DNA of 64,000 bases, from positions 1-64,000 of the forward strand of contig DCKG01000028.1 of NCBI GenBank assembly GCA_002320605.1. The letters run 5' to 3'. The position numbers and the translations under genes were made by a program. How positions within the stretch are numbered: position 1 is the stretch's first letter; the number at the start of each line of letters is the position of its first letter. This stretch comes from Bacteroidales bacterium UBA1680 (GTDB lineage Bacteria > Bacteroidota > Bacteroidia > Bacteroidales > UBA932). Below the pieces are notes generated by a model. It had not been told where the DNA came from. It worked only from the letters and a program-made list of their open reading frames with translations, and searched no databases. Positions 47,053 to 55,735 of this stretch are shown here, one piece after another.

Positions 47053-47613
47053 ATGAAAGAAGTAGATTCAATACAAGAAGATTCTTTGCAGTGGTTTTTC
47101 CTAAGAGACCTCAAACGCCCTAATGCGAGGGAGCATGCTTTTCAGATGCTGAGCCGGAAGGGATTTGAAGTGTTCACCCCGATGAAAACCGAGACCAGGA
47201 ATGTGGGTGGCAAGAGAATGAGATTGGTGCTGCCATATATCAATGACATGCTGTTTGTCCATTCTCAGAAGAATGCCTTGGATGAAATCATTGCTAAGAC
47301 TCCTACTCTTCAATACAGATACGTCACTGGCAGAAAATATTGCAAGCCTCTGACAATCAGGGATGAGGACATGGAGAAGTTCATCGCTGCCGTGAAGTCT
47401 TCGGACAAGCCTAGGTATTACCTGCCTCAGGAAATAACTTCCGACATGCGTGGACGGCGGATCCGGATTATCGACGGGCCTATGGCTGGCTATGAGGGAC
47501 GACTGCTCTCGGTAAAGGGTTCTCGAAAAAAACGTCTCTTCGTCGAAATTCCGGGCTGCATTGCTGTCGCCGTTGAAATAACTTCGGACTACATCGAGGT
47601 GGTCAATGAATAG
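47053..47613 (+). CDS. UpxY-family transcription antitermination factor (NusG-like), orphan
   Basis: A 186-residue NusG paralog. The NGN domain covers about residues 12-115 (LQWFFLRDLKRPNAREHAF, GFEVFTPMK, LVLPYINDMLFVHS), followed by a KOW domain (RRIRIIDGPMAGYEGRLLSVKG). In Bacteroides, UpxY proteins are encoded at the head of capsular polysaccharide operons and prevent early termination in the operon's own leader. Here the gene is followed by a convergent, unrelated lipoprotein gene, with no UpxZ or glycan genes downstream in the window, so it either acts in trans or is left over from a lost capsule operon. Confidence 0.85.
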   Translation: MKEVDSIQEDSLQWFFLRDLKRPNAREHAFQMLSRKGFEVFTPMKTETRNVGGKRMRLVLPYINDMLFVHSQKNALDEIIAKTPTLQYRYVTGRKYCKPLTIRDEDMEKFIAAVKSSDKPRYYLPQEITSDMRGRRIRIIDGPMAGYEGRLLSVKGSRKKRLFVEIPGCIAVAVEITSDYIEVVNE

Positions 47614-47661
47614 ATTTAAAAAGAGAGCACCGTTCCAAAGCGATGCCCCCTTTTGAAAAAA

Positions 47662-47729
47662 TATTTGTTTGGTTATAGAATATTATATTCCCGAACCCGT
47701 CATATGCAGGTTATTTATTTGTTTGGTTA
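47662..47729. repeat. 14-bp direct repeat TATTTGTTTGGTTA
   Basis: Copies at 47662-47675 and 47716-47729. The second copy encodes the last residues (NQTNK and stop) of the von Willebrand lipoprotein gene; the first lies 40 nt beyond its stop. It looks like a short duplication at the gene end. Confidence 0.5.
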
Positions 47730-49216
47730 ACATTAAGAATCTTGGCTTTAGCGATCAGCTCCAGCAGCTGTTTACGATACCCATGCGGGTCTTTTCCCTG
47801 ACCAGCCTTGACCAGTTCGGTTGCCATGTCGAAGCTGGCTTTGCCTTTGTATTCGGAATTTCTGAGCAGCATCGCATATGCGGCCACGCCAGCAGCAAAT
47901 GAGAGATTCTCGGACAGCTGATCAGAACTTTGAGCCATTACGTCGTTGGACAGGGCAATGCTCTGGGAGCCTATGCTTTCCTTGTAGCGGAAATCGAACT
48001 TTGCCACAGATTTGCCGGCTTCGAACGCCTTTCCCGGAATGATTTCGTAAAGCGCTGTAATGGTCTGACCTGCGCCGATTTCTCCCGCATCCTTGTCATC
48101 GTTCTCGAAGTCGTCATTCTCGAGCTTCCGGTTCTCGTAGCCAATCAGCCTGTAAGCCTCCACCATATCCTTGTCGAAGGTGACCTGGCATTTAGAGTCA
48201 TTGGCGACTGAGTAGAACTTGGAGCGTTCGTTCACGAAGACTTTAGTCATCTCTCCCTCCGAGTCAATATATTCATAAGTTCCATTACCCCAGTTCGACA
48301 CCGTCTCCATCATTGAGTCGTTCAGGTTACCACGCCCGAATCCGCAGCATGTCAGATAGATGCCTTCCTTTGCGTAGTCTTGAACCATTTCCTTCAGTTC
48401 GTCAGTATCGGTCACTCCCACATTGAAGTCTCCATCCGTACCCATTATGACTCTGTTGTTTCCGCCTTTCTTGAAATTAGCCTTCGCCTCATCGTACGCC
48501 ATCTTCATTCCGGCTCCGCCGGAGGTAGAACCGTATGCGCTCAGCTTCTTGATTGCTTTCTTTATGGTGGAAGCTTCGCTGACTGGCGTTGATTCCAGAA
48601 GTTTTTCCACGCCGCCAGCGTAAGTCACTATGGAAATGCAATCGGTCGGACGCAGATAGTCCACAAGGGTCATGAGGGAATTTTTCAAAAGCGGAAGCTT
48701 ATCGTCAGAATCCATTGAGCCGGAGACATCGATGAGAAAAACGAAATTGGCCTGCGGAATCTCACTCTCAGGAACAGACTTTCCCTTGATGCCCAAGCGC
48801 AGCAGGTAGTGCTCGCTGTTCCATGGGCAAACACCTGTCTCTGAGTTAATGGCGACAGTCTTGCCATCTGCCGGATCCGGATAGTCAAAGGTGAAATAGT
48901 TCAGGAACTCTTCTGTGCGGACAGAGTTTTTGTCCGGTAGCATACCGCCTACAAGGTAGCGGCGCATGTTGGCGTAGGATGCTCCGTCGGCATCGACCGA
49001 GAACGTGGACACGTTCTCATCGGCCGTCTTGATGAAAGCGTTCTCTACGATTTCGTCATACTTGTCGCCTCCAGACCCGGGACAATCGATGTTTCCGTCA
49101 ATCCCATAATAGCTGTCAGAAATTGGACCATCGGAATTCACTGAGCAGGAGCTAAGAAATGAGCCGACGATGGTCAGCAGGCTTGGGATAAGCACAAAAG
49201 CAATTGAGCGTTTCAT
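47711..49216 (-). CDS. YfbK-like von Willebrand factor A domain lipoprotein
   Basis: A 501-residue lipoprotein (lipobox Cys at 24 in SFLSSC). Family order is a short N-terminal domain (ENAFIKTADENVSTFSVDADGASYANMRRYL), a central vWA domain with an intact MIDAS site (FVFLIDVSGSMDSDDKL, then TSGGAGM and IMGTDGDFNVG), and a C-terminal DUF3520 domain (about 350-495). Proteins of this type are periplasmic or surface-anchored binding proteins with no defined partner. It is monocistronic: it converges on the UpxY-like gene and is divergent from the glutaredoxin gene. Length is typical, and nothing suggests loss of function. Confidence 0.88.
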   Translation of the reverse strand: MKRSIAFVLIPSLLTIVGSFLSSCSVNSDGPISDSYYGIDGNIDCPGSGGDKYDEIVENAFIKTADENVSTFSVDADGASYANMRRYLVGGMLPDKNSVRTEEFLNYFTFDYPDPADGKTVAINSETGVCPWNSEHYLLRLGIKGKSVPESEIPQANFVFLIDVSGSMDSDDKLPLLKNSLMTLVDYLRPTDCISIVTYAGGVEKLLESTPVSEASTIKKAIKKLSAYGSTSGGAGMKMAYDEAKANFKKGGNNRVIMGTDGDFNVGVTDTDELKEMVQDYAKEGIYLTCCGFGRGNLNDSMMETVSNWGNGTYEYIDSEGEMTKVFVNERSKFYSVANDSKCQVTFDKDMVEAYRLIGYENRKLENDDFENDDKDAGEIGAGQTITALYEIIPGKAFEAGKSVAKFDFRYKESIGSQSIALSNDVMAQSSDQLSENLSFAAGVAAYAMLLRNSEYKGKASFDMATELVKAGQGKDPHGYRKQLLELIAKAKILNVNQTNK

Positions 49217-49439
49217 GATTGAATTAGATTAAAGTTATGTGTCGCCATATTAATTTAATATACACTATCTGTCATCAAATGTCAATGTCTTAGTTCGCTA
49301 CGGACACCAGACATATTCATAAATCCAATAAACATGAAACCTTGCATCGATGAATTATTTTATTTTTGCGCCATGTAGGTGCGGCTCGATTTTTATTATA
49401 TGCCGTGACATCTGACAAGATTTTAGTAAATTCGTAGTC

Positions 49440-49736
49440 ATGATAAAGATATTCGGAATGAAAACGTGCCCTTATTGCACGTACGTCCATGAGCAGATAA
49501 AGGACGATAAACGCTTCAGAGTCATCGACATCGGAGAAGATGTCTCATACATGCACGAATTCTTGGCGCTGCGCGACAACGATCCGGTTTTCAACCATTC
49601 CAAGGAAATCGGTGACATCGGCATCCCTTGCTTTTTGAGAGAGGACGGTTCCGTCTCTCTCAAACCTGAAGACTTCGGACTGAAAGAATATTCACCTGAA
49701 GGTGCCTCTTGCAGCATAGATGGCTCAGGCTGCTGA
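49440..49736 (+). CDS. Glutaredoxin-like protein
   Basis: A 98-residue thioredoxin-fold protein with the dithiol motif CPYC at residues 10-13 (IFGMKTCPYCTYV) and a cis-Pro region GDIGIPCFLRED. Two further cysteines close the C-terminus (CSIDGSGC). It should reduce disulfides or glutathione-type mixed disulfides in the cytoplasm. The 223-nt gap upstream holds a TATTTTTG -7-like box near 49358 but no matching -33. It ends 11 nt before the convergent UDP-glucose dehydrogenase gene. Confidence 0.82.
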   Translation: MIKIFGMKTCPYCTYVHEQIKDDKRFRVIDIGEDVSYMHEFLALRDNDPVFNHSKEIGDIGIPCFLREDGSVSLKPEDFGLKEYSPEGASCSIDGSGC

Positions 49737-49747
49737 GAACGCCTGCG

Positions 49748-50986
49748 TCAGTCTTTAAAGAATATGTCTCTAGTATAGACTTTGGACTTGACATCGTCAA
49801 GAGCGGAGTCATATCTGTTTGCGATGATTGCCTTGCTCTCCGACTTGAATCTAGCGATGTCATTTACGACCTCGCTGCCGAAGAACAAGGTTCCGTTTTC
49901 TAGAGTCGGCTCATAGACTATCACTTTTGCGCCCTTTGCCTTGATGCGCTTCATCACCCCCTGAATGGAACTGTGACGGAAATTGTCAGAATTTGATTTC
50001 ATTGTAAGCCTGTATACCCCGATCGTCACGGGATGCTCTGCGTTCTGAGACCACGAACTATTCGCCGAATAATACCCGGCCTTGGTGAGCACTTGGTCAG
50101 CAATGAAATCCTTCCTGGTTCTGTTGCTTTCCACTATGGCCTGGATGAGGTTCTCCGGCACGTCGGCGTAGTTTGCCAGAAGCTGCTTCGTGTCTTTCGG
50201 AAGGCAGTAGCCGCCATAACCGAAAGAAGGATTGTTGTAATAAGTGCCGACTCTGGGATCCAGGCAGACCCCATCGATGATTTCCTTGGTGTCCAGCCCT
50301 TTCATCTCTGCGTATGTGTCCAGTTCGTTGAAGTAGCTTACGCGAAGTGCCAGATAAGTGTTCGCGAACAGTTTCACGGCCTCTGCCTCGGTAAGACCCA
50401 TGAACAAAGTGTCGATATTCTCCTTTATGGCACCTTCCTGAAGCAGAGCTGCGAATGTATGGGCTGACTCGTCAATCCGCCTGTCATCTTTCGGACGTCC
50501 GACTATGATCCTGCTGGGATACAGATTGTCATAGAGAGCCTTGCTCTCCCTGAGGAATTCAGGCGCAAAGATTATGTTTTCCGATCCTGAGATTCTGCGG
50601 ATGTGCTCCGTGTAGCCCACAGGAACAGTGGATTTTATGATCATGATAGCATTTGGGTTGCACTCCATCACCAAATTGATCACTGCCTCGACGGCACTTG
50701 TATCGAAGAAGTTTTTCTTCGGGTCGTAATTCGTAGGGGTGGCGATCACTACGAATTCTGCAGCTGAATATGCCCCGCGTCCATCCAAGGTGGCCGTCAA
50801 GTCCAAATCTTTTTCGGCAAGATATCTTTCGATATATTCATCTTGAATAGGAGATTTCCTATTATTTATCATATTCACTTTCTCAGGGACTATGTCCACG
50901 GCCACGACGTGGTTATGCTGGCTGAGCAAAGTTGCGATCGATAGGCCGACGTAGCCGGTTCCGGCCACAGCTATATTCATATTCAT
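49748..50986 (-). CDS. ugd: UDP-glucose 6-dehydrogenase
   Basis: This cytoplasmic enzyme oxidises UDP-glucose to UDP-glucuronate with two NAD, supplying acidic sugar for capsule or exopolysaccharide. The 412-residue protein opens with the Rossmann motif [19 protein letters not shown], then [38 protein letters not shown], and the catalytic Cys in [15 protein letters not shown]. The C-terminal domain ([19 protein letters not shown]) is complete. Either of two starts two codons apart is possible. Its 5' end is divergent from the NhaC gene with about 100 nt between the chosen starts. Confidence 0.94.
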   Translation of the reverse strand: MNMNIAVAGTGYVGLSIATLLSQHNHVVAVDIVPEKVNMINNRKSPIQDEYIERYLAEKDLDLTATLDGRGAYSAAEFVVIATPTNYDPKKNFFDTSAVEAVINLVMECNPNAIMIIKSTVPVGYTEHIRRISGSENIIFAPEFLRESKALYDNLYPSRIIVGRPKDDRRIDESAHTFAALLQEGAIKENIDTLFMGLTEAEAVKLFANTYLALRVSYFNELDTYAEMKGLDTKEIIDGVCLDPRVGTYYNNPSFGYGGYCLPKDTKQLLANYADVPENLIQAIVESNRTRKDFIADQVLTKAGYYSANSSWSQNAEHPVTIGVYRLTMKSNSDNFRHSSIQGVMKRIKAKGAKVIVYEPTLENGTLFFGSEVVNDIARFKSESKAIIANRYDSALDDVKSKVYTRDIFFKD

Positions 50987-51087
50987 TTAATATGTTTTTT
51001 AAAGCATTGCAATTTACGAGTTTCTTTTGGAATTTGCTATCTTCGCAGAAACGGACTCATATTTTGGACAATGCCTCAAATCATAAA

Positions 51088-52353
51088 ATGAATGGATGGA
51101 TGGCGCTCAGCCCTCTAATAGTCTTCATATTAATTTATTTCATTTCATCCATCATCGCAAAGGACTTCTACAAGGTCCCCATAGCCTCTGCTTTCGTGCT
51201 GGCCTCGATTTATGCGATAATCATCACTCCAGGCAGCATCTCTGAACGAATCGGGATATTCTCCAATGGAGCTGGCGACCATAACGTGCTGATGATGATT
51301 TGGATATTCGTGATGGCAGGGGCTTTCGCTAGCGTTGCCAAATCCATTGGCACCGTCGAAGCCACCGTGAACCTGACACTGACGCTTCTGCCACAGAAAT
51401 TCTTGCTTGCAGGCCTTTTCATTGCGGCATGTTTCATTTCCTTCTCAATCGGCACTAGCGTTGGCACAATCGTAGCCCTGGTTCCCATTGCAGCTGGCAT
51501 TTCCGGAGAGACAGATATCTCCATGCCGCTAATCGCTGCCGTGATAGTCGGAGGGGCCTTTTTCGGCGACAACCTTTCATTCATCTCAGACACTACCATC
51601 GCTTCCACCGCAACGCAGGGCTGCTCCATGTCGGACAAATTCAAGGCGAACATCTGGATCGCAGGCCCTGCCGCAATCGTGGTAACCGCAATCTATATAT
51701 TGATAGGGATGAATTTCAATGCATCCCCTGAAATCGGGGACATTGACGTAATGAAGCTAATCCCCTACCTAGCTGTCATCCTGCTGTCGCTATGCGGGAT
51801 GAACGTGCTTCTGGTCCTGACGATCGGGCTCGTGTTATGCGCGGCTATTGGTTTTTTCGATGGTTTTTCGTGGGTGTCCGTTTTAGAAAGCGCAGGTTCG
51901 GGCATTTCTGGAATGGGAGACCTGATAATCGTCACGATGCTAGCTGGAGGGATGCTTGAGATAATCCGCCATAACGGAGGGATTGACTTTATAATAATGA
52001 AGCTCACAAAGAAGATAAAGGGCAAGAGAGGGGCGGAATTCAGCATTGCCGCATTAGTAGGAATATCCAATATCTGCACTGCGAATAACACTATTGCCAT
52101 ACTGACGACCGGGAATATTGCCAAGAATATAACTAAGGAATATAACCTTGATCCTCGAAAGTCTGCGAGCCTGCTGGACACTTTCTCATGCATAGTCCAA
52201 GGAATGCTGCCATACGGGGCGCAGCTGCTTATGGCATCGAGTTTCGCTGGCATTTCAGCTACTTCGATAATATCTCATCTTTATTACCCGTTCACATTAT
52301 TTTTCTTCGCAATCTTGTCAATAATCATCAGATTTCCTAGAAGATATTCATAA
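51088..52353 (+). CDS. NhaC-family Na+/H+ antiporter
   Basis: An inner-membrane protein of 421 residues with about eleven hydrophobic helices. The start at 51088 (MNGWMALSPLIVFILIY) is chosen because the longer open frame to 50932 overlaps the ugd coding start and lacks membrane character. Family motifs are MIWIFVMAGAFASVAKSIG, FSIGTSVGTIVALVPIAAG, GGAFFGDNLSFISDTTIAS with conserved Asp residues in the transport core, and NICTANNTIAILTTG. It exchanges sodium for protons, or a related organic ion pair as in some NhaC members. Its stop abuts a GH3 gene remnant. Confidence 0.85.
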   Translation: MNGWMALSPLIVFILIYFISSIIAKDFYKVPIASAFVLASIYAIIITPGSISERIGIFSNGAGDHNVLMMIWIFVMAGAFASVAKSIGTVEATVNLTLTLLPQKFLLAGLFIAACFISFSIGTSVGTIVALVPIAAGISGETDISMPLIAAVIVGGAFFGDNLSFISDTTIASTATQGCSMSDKFKANIWIAGPAAIVVTAIYILIGMNFNASPEIGDIDVMKLIPYLAVILLSLCGMNVLLVLTIGLVLCAAIGFFDGFSWVSVLESAGSGISGMGDLIIVTMLAGGMLEIIRHNGGIDFIIMKLTKKIKGKRGAEFSIAALVGISNICTANNTIAILTTGNIAKNITKEYNLDPRKSASLLDTFSCIVQGMLPYGAQLLMASSFAGISATSIISHLYYPFTLFFFAILSIIIRFPRRYS

Positions 52354-52354
52354 C

Positions 52355-52579
52355 AACACGAGCGGCATTCTAGAAGATGTTCTCAAGGGTTCCAGGACTA
52401 GATTGATTGATTCGTGCTGCTGCAAAACAGTGAGCATTCCGATGATGCCTCGCCCCTCGTTCGAATTCTGGGACGCTAAGAGCAATTCCATGAAAGTCGT
52501 GCCAGGAAGCTATGAGGTAATGGTTGGCAGCTCAAGTGCCGACAAGGATCTGAAAACCATAACGGTAAAAATCCGATAG
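52355..52579 (+). pseudogene. C-terminal remnant of a GH3 beta-glucosidase-type enzyme
   Basis: An open frame directly after the NhaC stop ends KTVSIPM..., FEFWDAKSNSMKVVPGSYEV, MVGSSSADKDLKTITVKIR and a TAG. This is the terminal Fn3-like domain of GH3 glycosidases, where the strand FWD...PG.YE..VGSSS is characteristic. Upstream bases (LKGSRTRL) keep a trace of the preceding strand, but the rest of the about 750-residue enzyme is absent and no start codon of its own is credible. It marks a deletion whose left edge lies next to the antiporter stop. Confidence 0.7.
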
Positions 52580-52584
52580 GGTAT

Positions 52585-52614
52585 TTTGGAATATTTTTAA
52601 TTTGAGTAAATTTG
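52585..52614 (+). promoter_or_regulatory. Probable promoter of the DUF4491-HAD gene pair
   Basis: TTTG (52585-52588), an 18-nt spacer and TAAATTTG (52607-52614), with the ATG at 52637. The -33 and -7 boxes are perfect; the spacer is one base shorter than the usual 19-21. Confidence 0.55.
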
Positions 52615-52636
52615 CAGCTCCTAAATTATTACTGAC

Positions 52637-52951
52637 ATGAATTTCAACGGCATAATCGTAGGGGCTGCGGTTTTTCTCATTATAGGAATATGCCACCCCG
52701 TTGTAATAAAGCTTGAATACTACTATGGAAAACGCAGCTGGTGGGTCTTGTGCCTGGCCGGCATAATATTTTCGGCAGTTTCCATATTCCTGAAAAATGA
52801 CGTCGCCTCAACTATTTTCGGGGCAGGTGCCTTCTCCTGCTTCTGGGGCATTCATGAAATATTCCAGCAGGAGGAGCGCGTGCTGAAGGGATGGTTTCCG
52901 GAGAATCCTGCGAGGCATGAGTATTACGAAAATATAAGAAAGAATAAATGA
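52637..52951 (+). CDS. DUF4491 membrane protein
   Basis: A small integral membrane protein of 104 residues with three hydrophobic helices. It begins FNGIIVGAAVFLIIGICHPVVIK, then EYYYGKRSWWVL, and ends FWGIHEIFQQEERVLKGWFP, all characteristic of DUF4491. No function is established. It overlaps the HAD phosphatase start by 4 nt (ATGA), so the two are co-translated, which may hint at a shared role. Confidence 0.85.
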   Translation: MNFNGIIVGAAVFLIIGICHPVVIKLEYYYGKRSWWVLCLAGIIFSAVSIFLKNDVASTIFGAGAFSCFWGIHEIFQQEERVLKGWFPENPARHEYYENIRKNK

Positions 52952-53649
52952 ATATGACGAAACTTGCTATTTTCGACTTGGACGGGACGCTGCTGGACAC
53001 GGCCAAGGATCTTGGTAATGCGACGAATTACGCCCTGAGGAACTGTGGTTATCCGGAGAGGCCGCTGGATGATTTCTACCAGCTGGTGGGAAAAGGAATA
53101 TACAACCTTTTCCGTGGGGCTGTGCTTCCTCGCGGGCTGTCCAATGAGGAACTTTTCAAGAGATATTCATCCGTGGATGAGGGGGTCGTGGACAAAATGG
53201 CTTCCTTCTTCATTCCATACTATGACAAGCACAAATGCGATTACACCATGCCTTATCCAGGAATATGCGATATGCTCGATGCCTTGGAAGCGCACGGGGT
53301 CGCATTCGGCGTTGCCTCGAACAAATATCAGGAGGCCACGGAAGAAATGGTGCTGCATTATTTCGGAAAGCACAAGTTCGTCAAGATTCTCGGCCAGAGG
53401 GAGGGGCAGCCGATCAAGCCCGACCCTGAGATAGTGGAGCAAATCATGGCTTGCGTGCCATCGCTTAAAAAGCAAGACGTAGTTTATTCCGGGGATTCCA
53501 ACGTGGACATGCAGACTGGGCTCAATGCCGACGTACGCACAATCGGCGTTCTCTGGGGCTTCCGCACTCGTAAAGAACTGGCAGCCTACAACCCCTCTGC
53601 CCTTGTCAGCTCCGCTGCCCAGCTCACCGACGAGATACTCAGATCCTGA
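52948..53649 (+). CDS. HAD-family phosphatase, phosphoglycolate phosphatase-like
   Basis: A cytoplasmic 233-residue HAD hydrolase. Motif I is IFDLDGTLLDT with the nucleophile and acid Asp pair, motif II is in GVASNK (Ser/Thr replaced within VASNKYQEA), the motif III Lys lies in GQPIKPDPE, and motif IV is YSGDSNVDMQTG. The helical cap between motifs I and II is the C1 type seen in Gph and related sugar-phosphate phosphatases. Phosphoglycolate is a plausible but unproven substrate. It is translationally coupled to the DUF4491 gene and followed by hairpins shared with the convergent MATE gene. Confidence 0.85.
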   Translation: MNMTKLAIFDLDGTLLDTAKDLGNATNYALRNCGYPERPLDDFYQLVGKGIYNLFRGAVLPRGLSNEELFKRYSSVDEGVVDKMASFFIPYYDKHKCDYTMPYPGICDMLDALEAHGVAFGVASNKYQEATEEMVLHYFGKHKFVKILGQREGQPIKPDPEIVEQIMACVPSLKKQDVVYSGDSNVDMQTGLNADVRTIGVLWGFRTRKELAAYNPSALVSSAAQLTDEILRS

Positions 53650-53650
53650 C

Positions 53651-53710
53651 CTTTGTCAGAATGACAAAAGCCAGAACAACCTGCCACGTCATCCTGAACT
53701 TGATTCAGGA
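53651..53710. terminator. Two hairpins between the HAD and MATE genes, one REP-like
   Basis: A short hairpin TTTGTCA-GAA-TGACAAA (53652-53668) is followed by TCCTGAA and TTCAGGA around 5 nt (53692-53710). The second has the look of a dispersed repetitive palindrome of the CGTCATCCTGAAC type and contains the TGA stop of the MATE gene. They probably act as a bidirectional terminator. Confidence 0.55.
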
Positions 53711-55066
53711 CCTATCCTGCCCTAGGTGGCGAAGCAAGAAGTACATTGCAGGAAACAGGAACAGGTCGGCGGCGCACCATGCCGCCGGATCGCCCAGGCA
53801 CACGCCCATGAAACCCATTGCAGGAACCATCCAGATGCTCACCGCACAACGCGCCAGCATCTCCATTACCCCGGACATCAGCGAAAGGGTAGAATAGCCT
53901 AGGCCCTGAATCGAATATCTGAATATGGTGAGCATTCCAAGCACCGGATAGAAGTAATTCGAAATCCTCATGTACTGTGAGGCGGGGTCTATTATCTGTC
54001 TCTGCGAAGGATCCACGAACAGAGCCATCATCTCGTCGGCGAATGGGAATATGACAGCGAAAGTGAACACGAAATACACCAGCATTATTCCCGTAGCTGC
54101 CTTCAAGCCCGATTTTACTCTGTCCAGTCGCTTCGCTCCAATGTTCTGGCCACAGTACGTTGCCATGGCAACCCCTATGTTCTCGAACACCGTCGTGAAC
54201 ACGTATTTCACCCTCATCGAGGCTGTGAAGGCTGCGACGTACATGGTTCCAAGTGCATTATTGGCCCTCTGCAGCATGATTATGCCTATTCCTGTAATCG
54301 AGAATTGCAGCCCCATCGGAATGCCATTGTTCAGCAGATGCGTCACATGATCACTATTGTAACGTCTTTCCTCCCCTACCGGAATCAGCATCTTCATCTG
54401 CCTTATTATGAATGAATAGCAGAGGCTCACCGAAACTACTTGTGAAATTAATGTGGCGAATCCGGCGCCGAACACTCCCCATTTGAAAACAATCACGAAG
54501 ATAAGGTCCAGGATAATGTTCGTGGCAGACGAGACTAGCAAGAAATAGAACGGCTCCTTGGAGTTGCCCAGAGACCTGATGAAGCCTGCCAGAAGATTGT
54601 AGGCAATGGCTAGCGGAATACCAAAGAACTGGAGCATCAGGTAAATCCATGCCTGATGGAATATGTCATCCGGAACGTTGACGAGGCGCAGGATCGGCGA
54701 GCATAAGACGCAAATCGGAATAGTCAGCAGCACTGAAATCCAGACTCCTATCCTAACGGCATTGGCGACATATTGCCGCATCAATGAATATTCCTTTGCG
54801 CCGAATGCCTGTGCCACAGGCACGCAGAAACCAGCGCAGGCACCATTGCAGAAGCCTAAGAACAGGAACATGATCGAAGACGATGCTCCTACTGCGGCAA
54901 GCCCCTCAACCCCGACCCATCGCCCGACGATGGCGGCATCCACGACCTGATAAAGATGCTGCAGAACGTAGCCCAGCACCAGCGGCAGCGCAAAATACAA
55001 AATATTCCTCGCCGGACTCCCCACCGTCATGTCCCTCACATTCGCCATATTCAATGCAATTCCCAA
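53705..55066 (-). CDS. MATE family efflux transporter
   Basis: A 12-helix inner-membrane exporter of up to 453 residues. The two six-helix halves start RNILYFALPLVLGYVLQHLYQVVDAAIVGRWVG and LNNGIPMGLQFSITGIGIIM, and the family's VGASSSIMFLFLGFCNG and ATYCGQNIGAKRLDRV are present. It expels cationic drugs or metabolites in exchange for Na+ or H+. A start at 55048 (MANVRDMTVGSPARN) fits the family better than 55066. The stop lies inside a REP-like palindrome shared with the convergent HAD gene. Confidence 0.88.
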   Translation of the reverse strand: MGIALNMANVRDMTVGSPARNILYFALPLVLGYVLQHLYQVVDAAIVGRWVGVEGLAAVGASSSIMFLFLGFCNGACAGFCVPVAQAFGAKEYSLMRQYVANAVRIGVWISVLLTIPICVLCSPILRLVNVPDDIFHQAWIYLMLQFFGIPLAIAYNLLAGFIRSLGNSKEPFYFLLVSSATNIILDLIFVIVFKWGVFGAGFATLISQVVSVSLCYSFIIRQMKMLIPVGEERRYNSDHVTHLLNNGIPMGLQFSITGIGIIMLQRANNALGTMYVAAFTASMRVKYVFTTVFENIGVAMATYCGQNIGAKRLDRVKSGLKAATGIMLVYFVFTFAVIFPFADEMMALFVDPSQRQIIDPASQYMRISNYFYPVLGMLTIFRYSIQGLGYSTLSLMSGVMEMLARCAVSIWMVPAMGFMGVCLGDPAAWCAADLFLFPAMYFLLRHLGQDRS

Positions 55067-55161
55067 TTTTTGAGAACTGCAAATTTACGAATAATTTTAT
55101 CTTTAATTTTAGAATGCGAGCTAGCAGGAAATATTTTATAAGCAGCTAATAATCAATATAT

Positions 55162-55728
55162 TCATTCCTTACATTTATTCATTCCTTCGCAGACTGACCG
55201 CTCTTCGCATATGCTTTCGACTTGCACGTCCCATTTTGAGGCCGGGAAAGTTTCTGCTGACTTCGCCGTCTTTGCATCGTCTTCGTCGAATCTGCCCTGC
55301 AGTTCTGCGGGGTATTTTTTAACGATTCTCAGGTGACAGGACTTGGCATCTGACGAATCCTTGCACCAGACGACATTGCAGCGGCCGTAAGACAGTGCAG
55401 CATCCACGGAAGTCTCGTCTCCGCTGATGAAGAAATCTGACTTCGCCATATATTTTACGGCCTTGCCCTCTTTAGGAATAATGAGATATGCCTCAATATT
55501 ATATATGCCCTTTTCTGCCAATTCATATCCCAGCACTTTTGCCGTCAAGTCACCTTCTTTGAAATTCGTTTGTTTCCCAGAAGGAGATGTCATTTTGATG
55601 GCTAGGCTTACCTTCTCATCCTCATCTTTATTTTCGCAGCTGAGAGTCATGAACCCCTGCCCCTGCAACGAGAGGGCAGAGAAGAGTGTCATTGCCACTA
55701 TCGAAATCAACCTTATTATCTTTTTCAT
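55162..55728 (-). CDS. Secreted hypothetical protein
   Basis: A 188-residue protein with a clear signal peptide (MKKIIRLISIVAMTLFSALS, cut near LQGQ). The mature part is a small beta-rich domain of about 110 residues (VSLAIKMTSPSGKQTNFKEGDL, YNIEAYLIIP), then a charged, Lys/Asp-rich tail with five cysteines in the last 70 residues. I do not recognise a family. It sits 7 nt downstream of the frameshifted lipoprotein gene on the same strand, so the two are probably co-transcribed. A stretch at about 56950-56985 encodes AKSAETF, as does this gene's tail, hinting at a duplicated and decayed relative. Confidence 0.6.
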   Translation of the reverse strand: MKKIIRLISIVAMTLFSALSLQGQGFMTLSCENKDEDEKVSLAIKMTSPSGKQTNFKEGDLTAKVLGYELAEKGIYNIEAYLIIPKEGKAVKYMAKSDFFISGDETSVDAALSYGRCNVVWCKDSSDAKSCHLRIVKKYPAELQGRFDEDDAKTAKSAETFPASKWDVQVESICEERSVCEGMNKCKE

Positions 55729-55735
55729 AACATGT

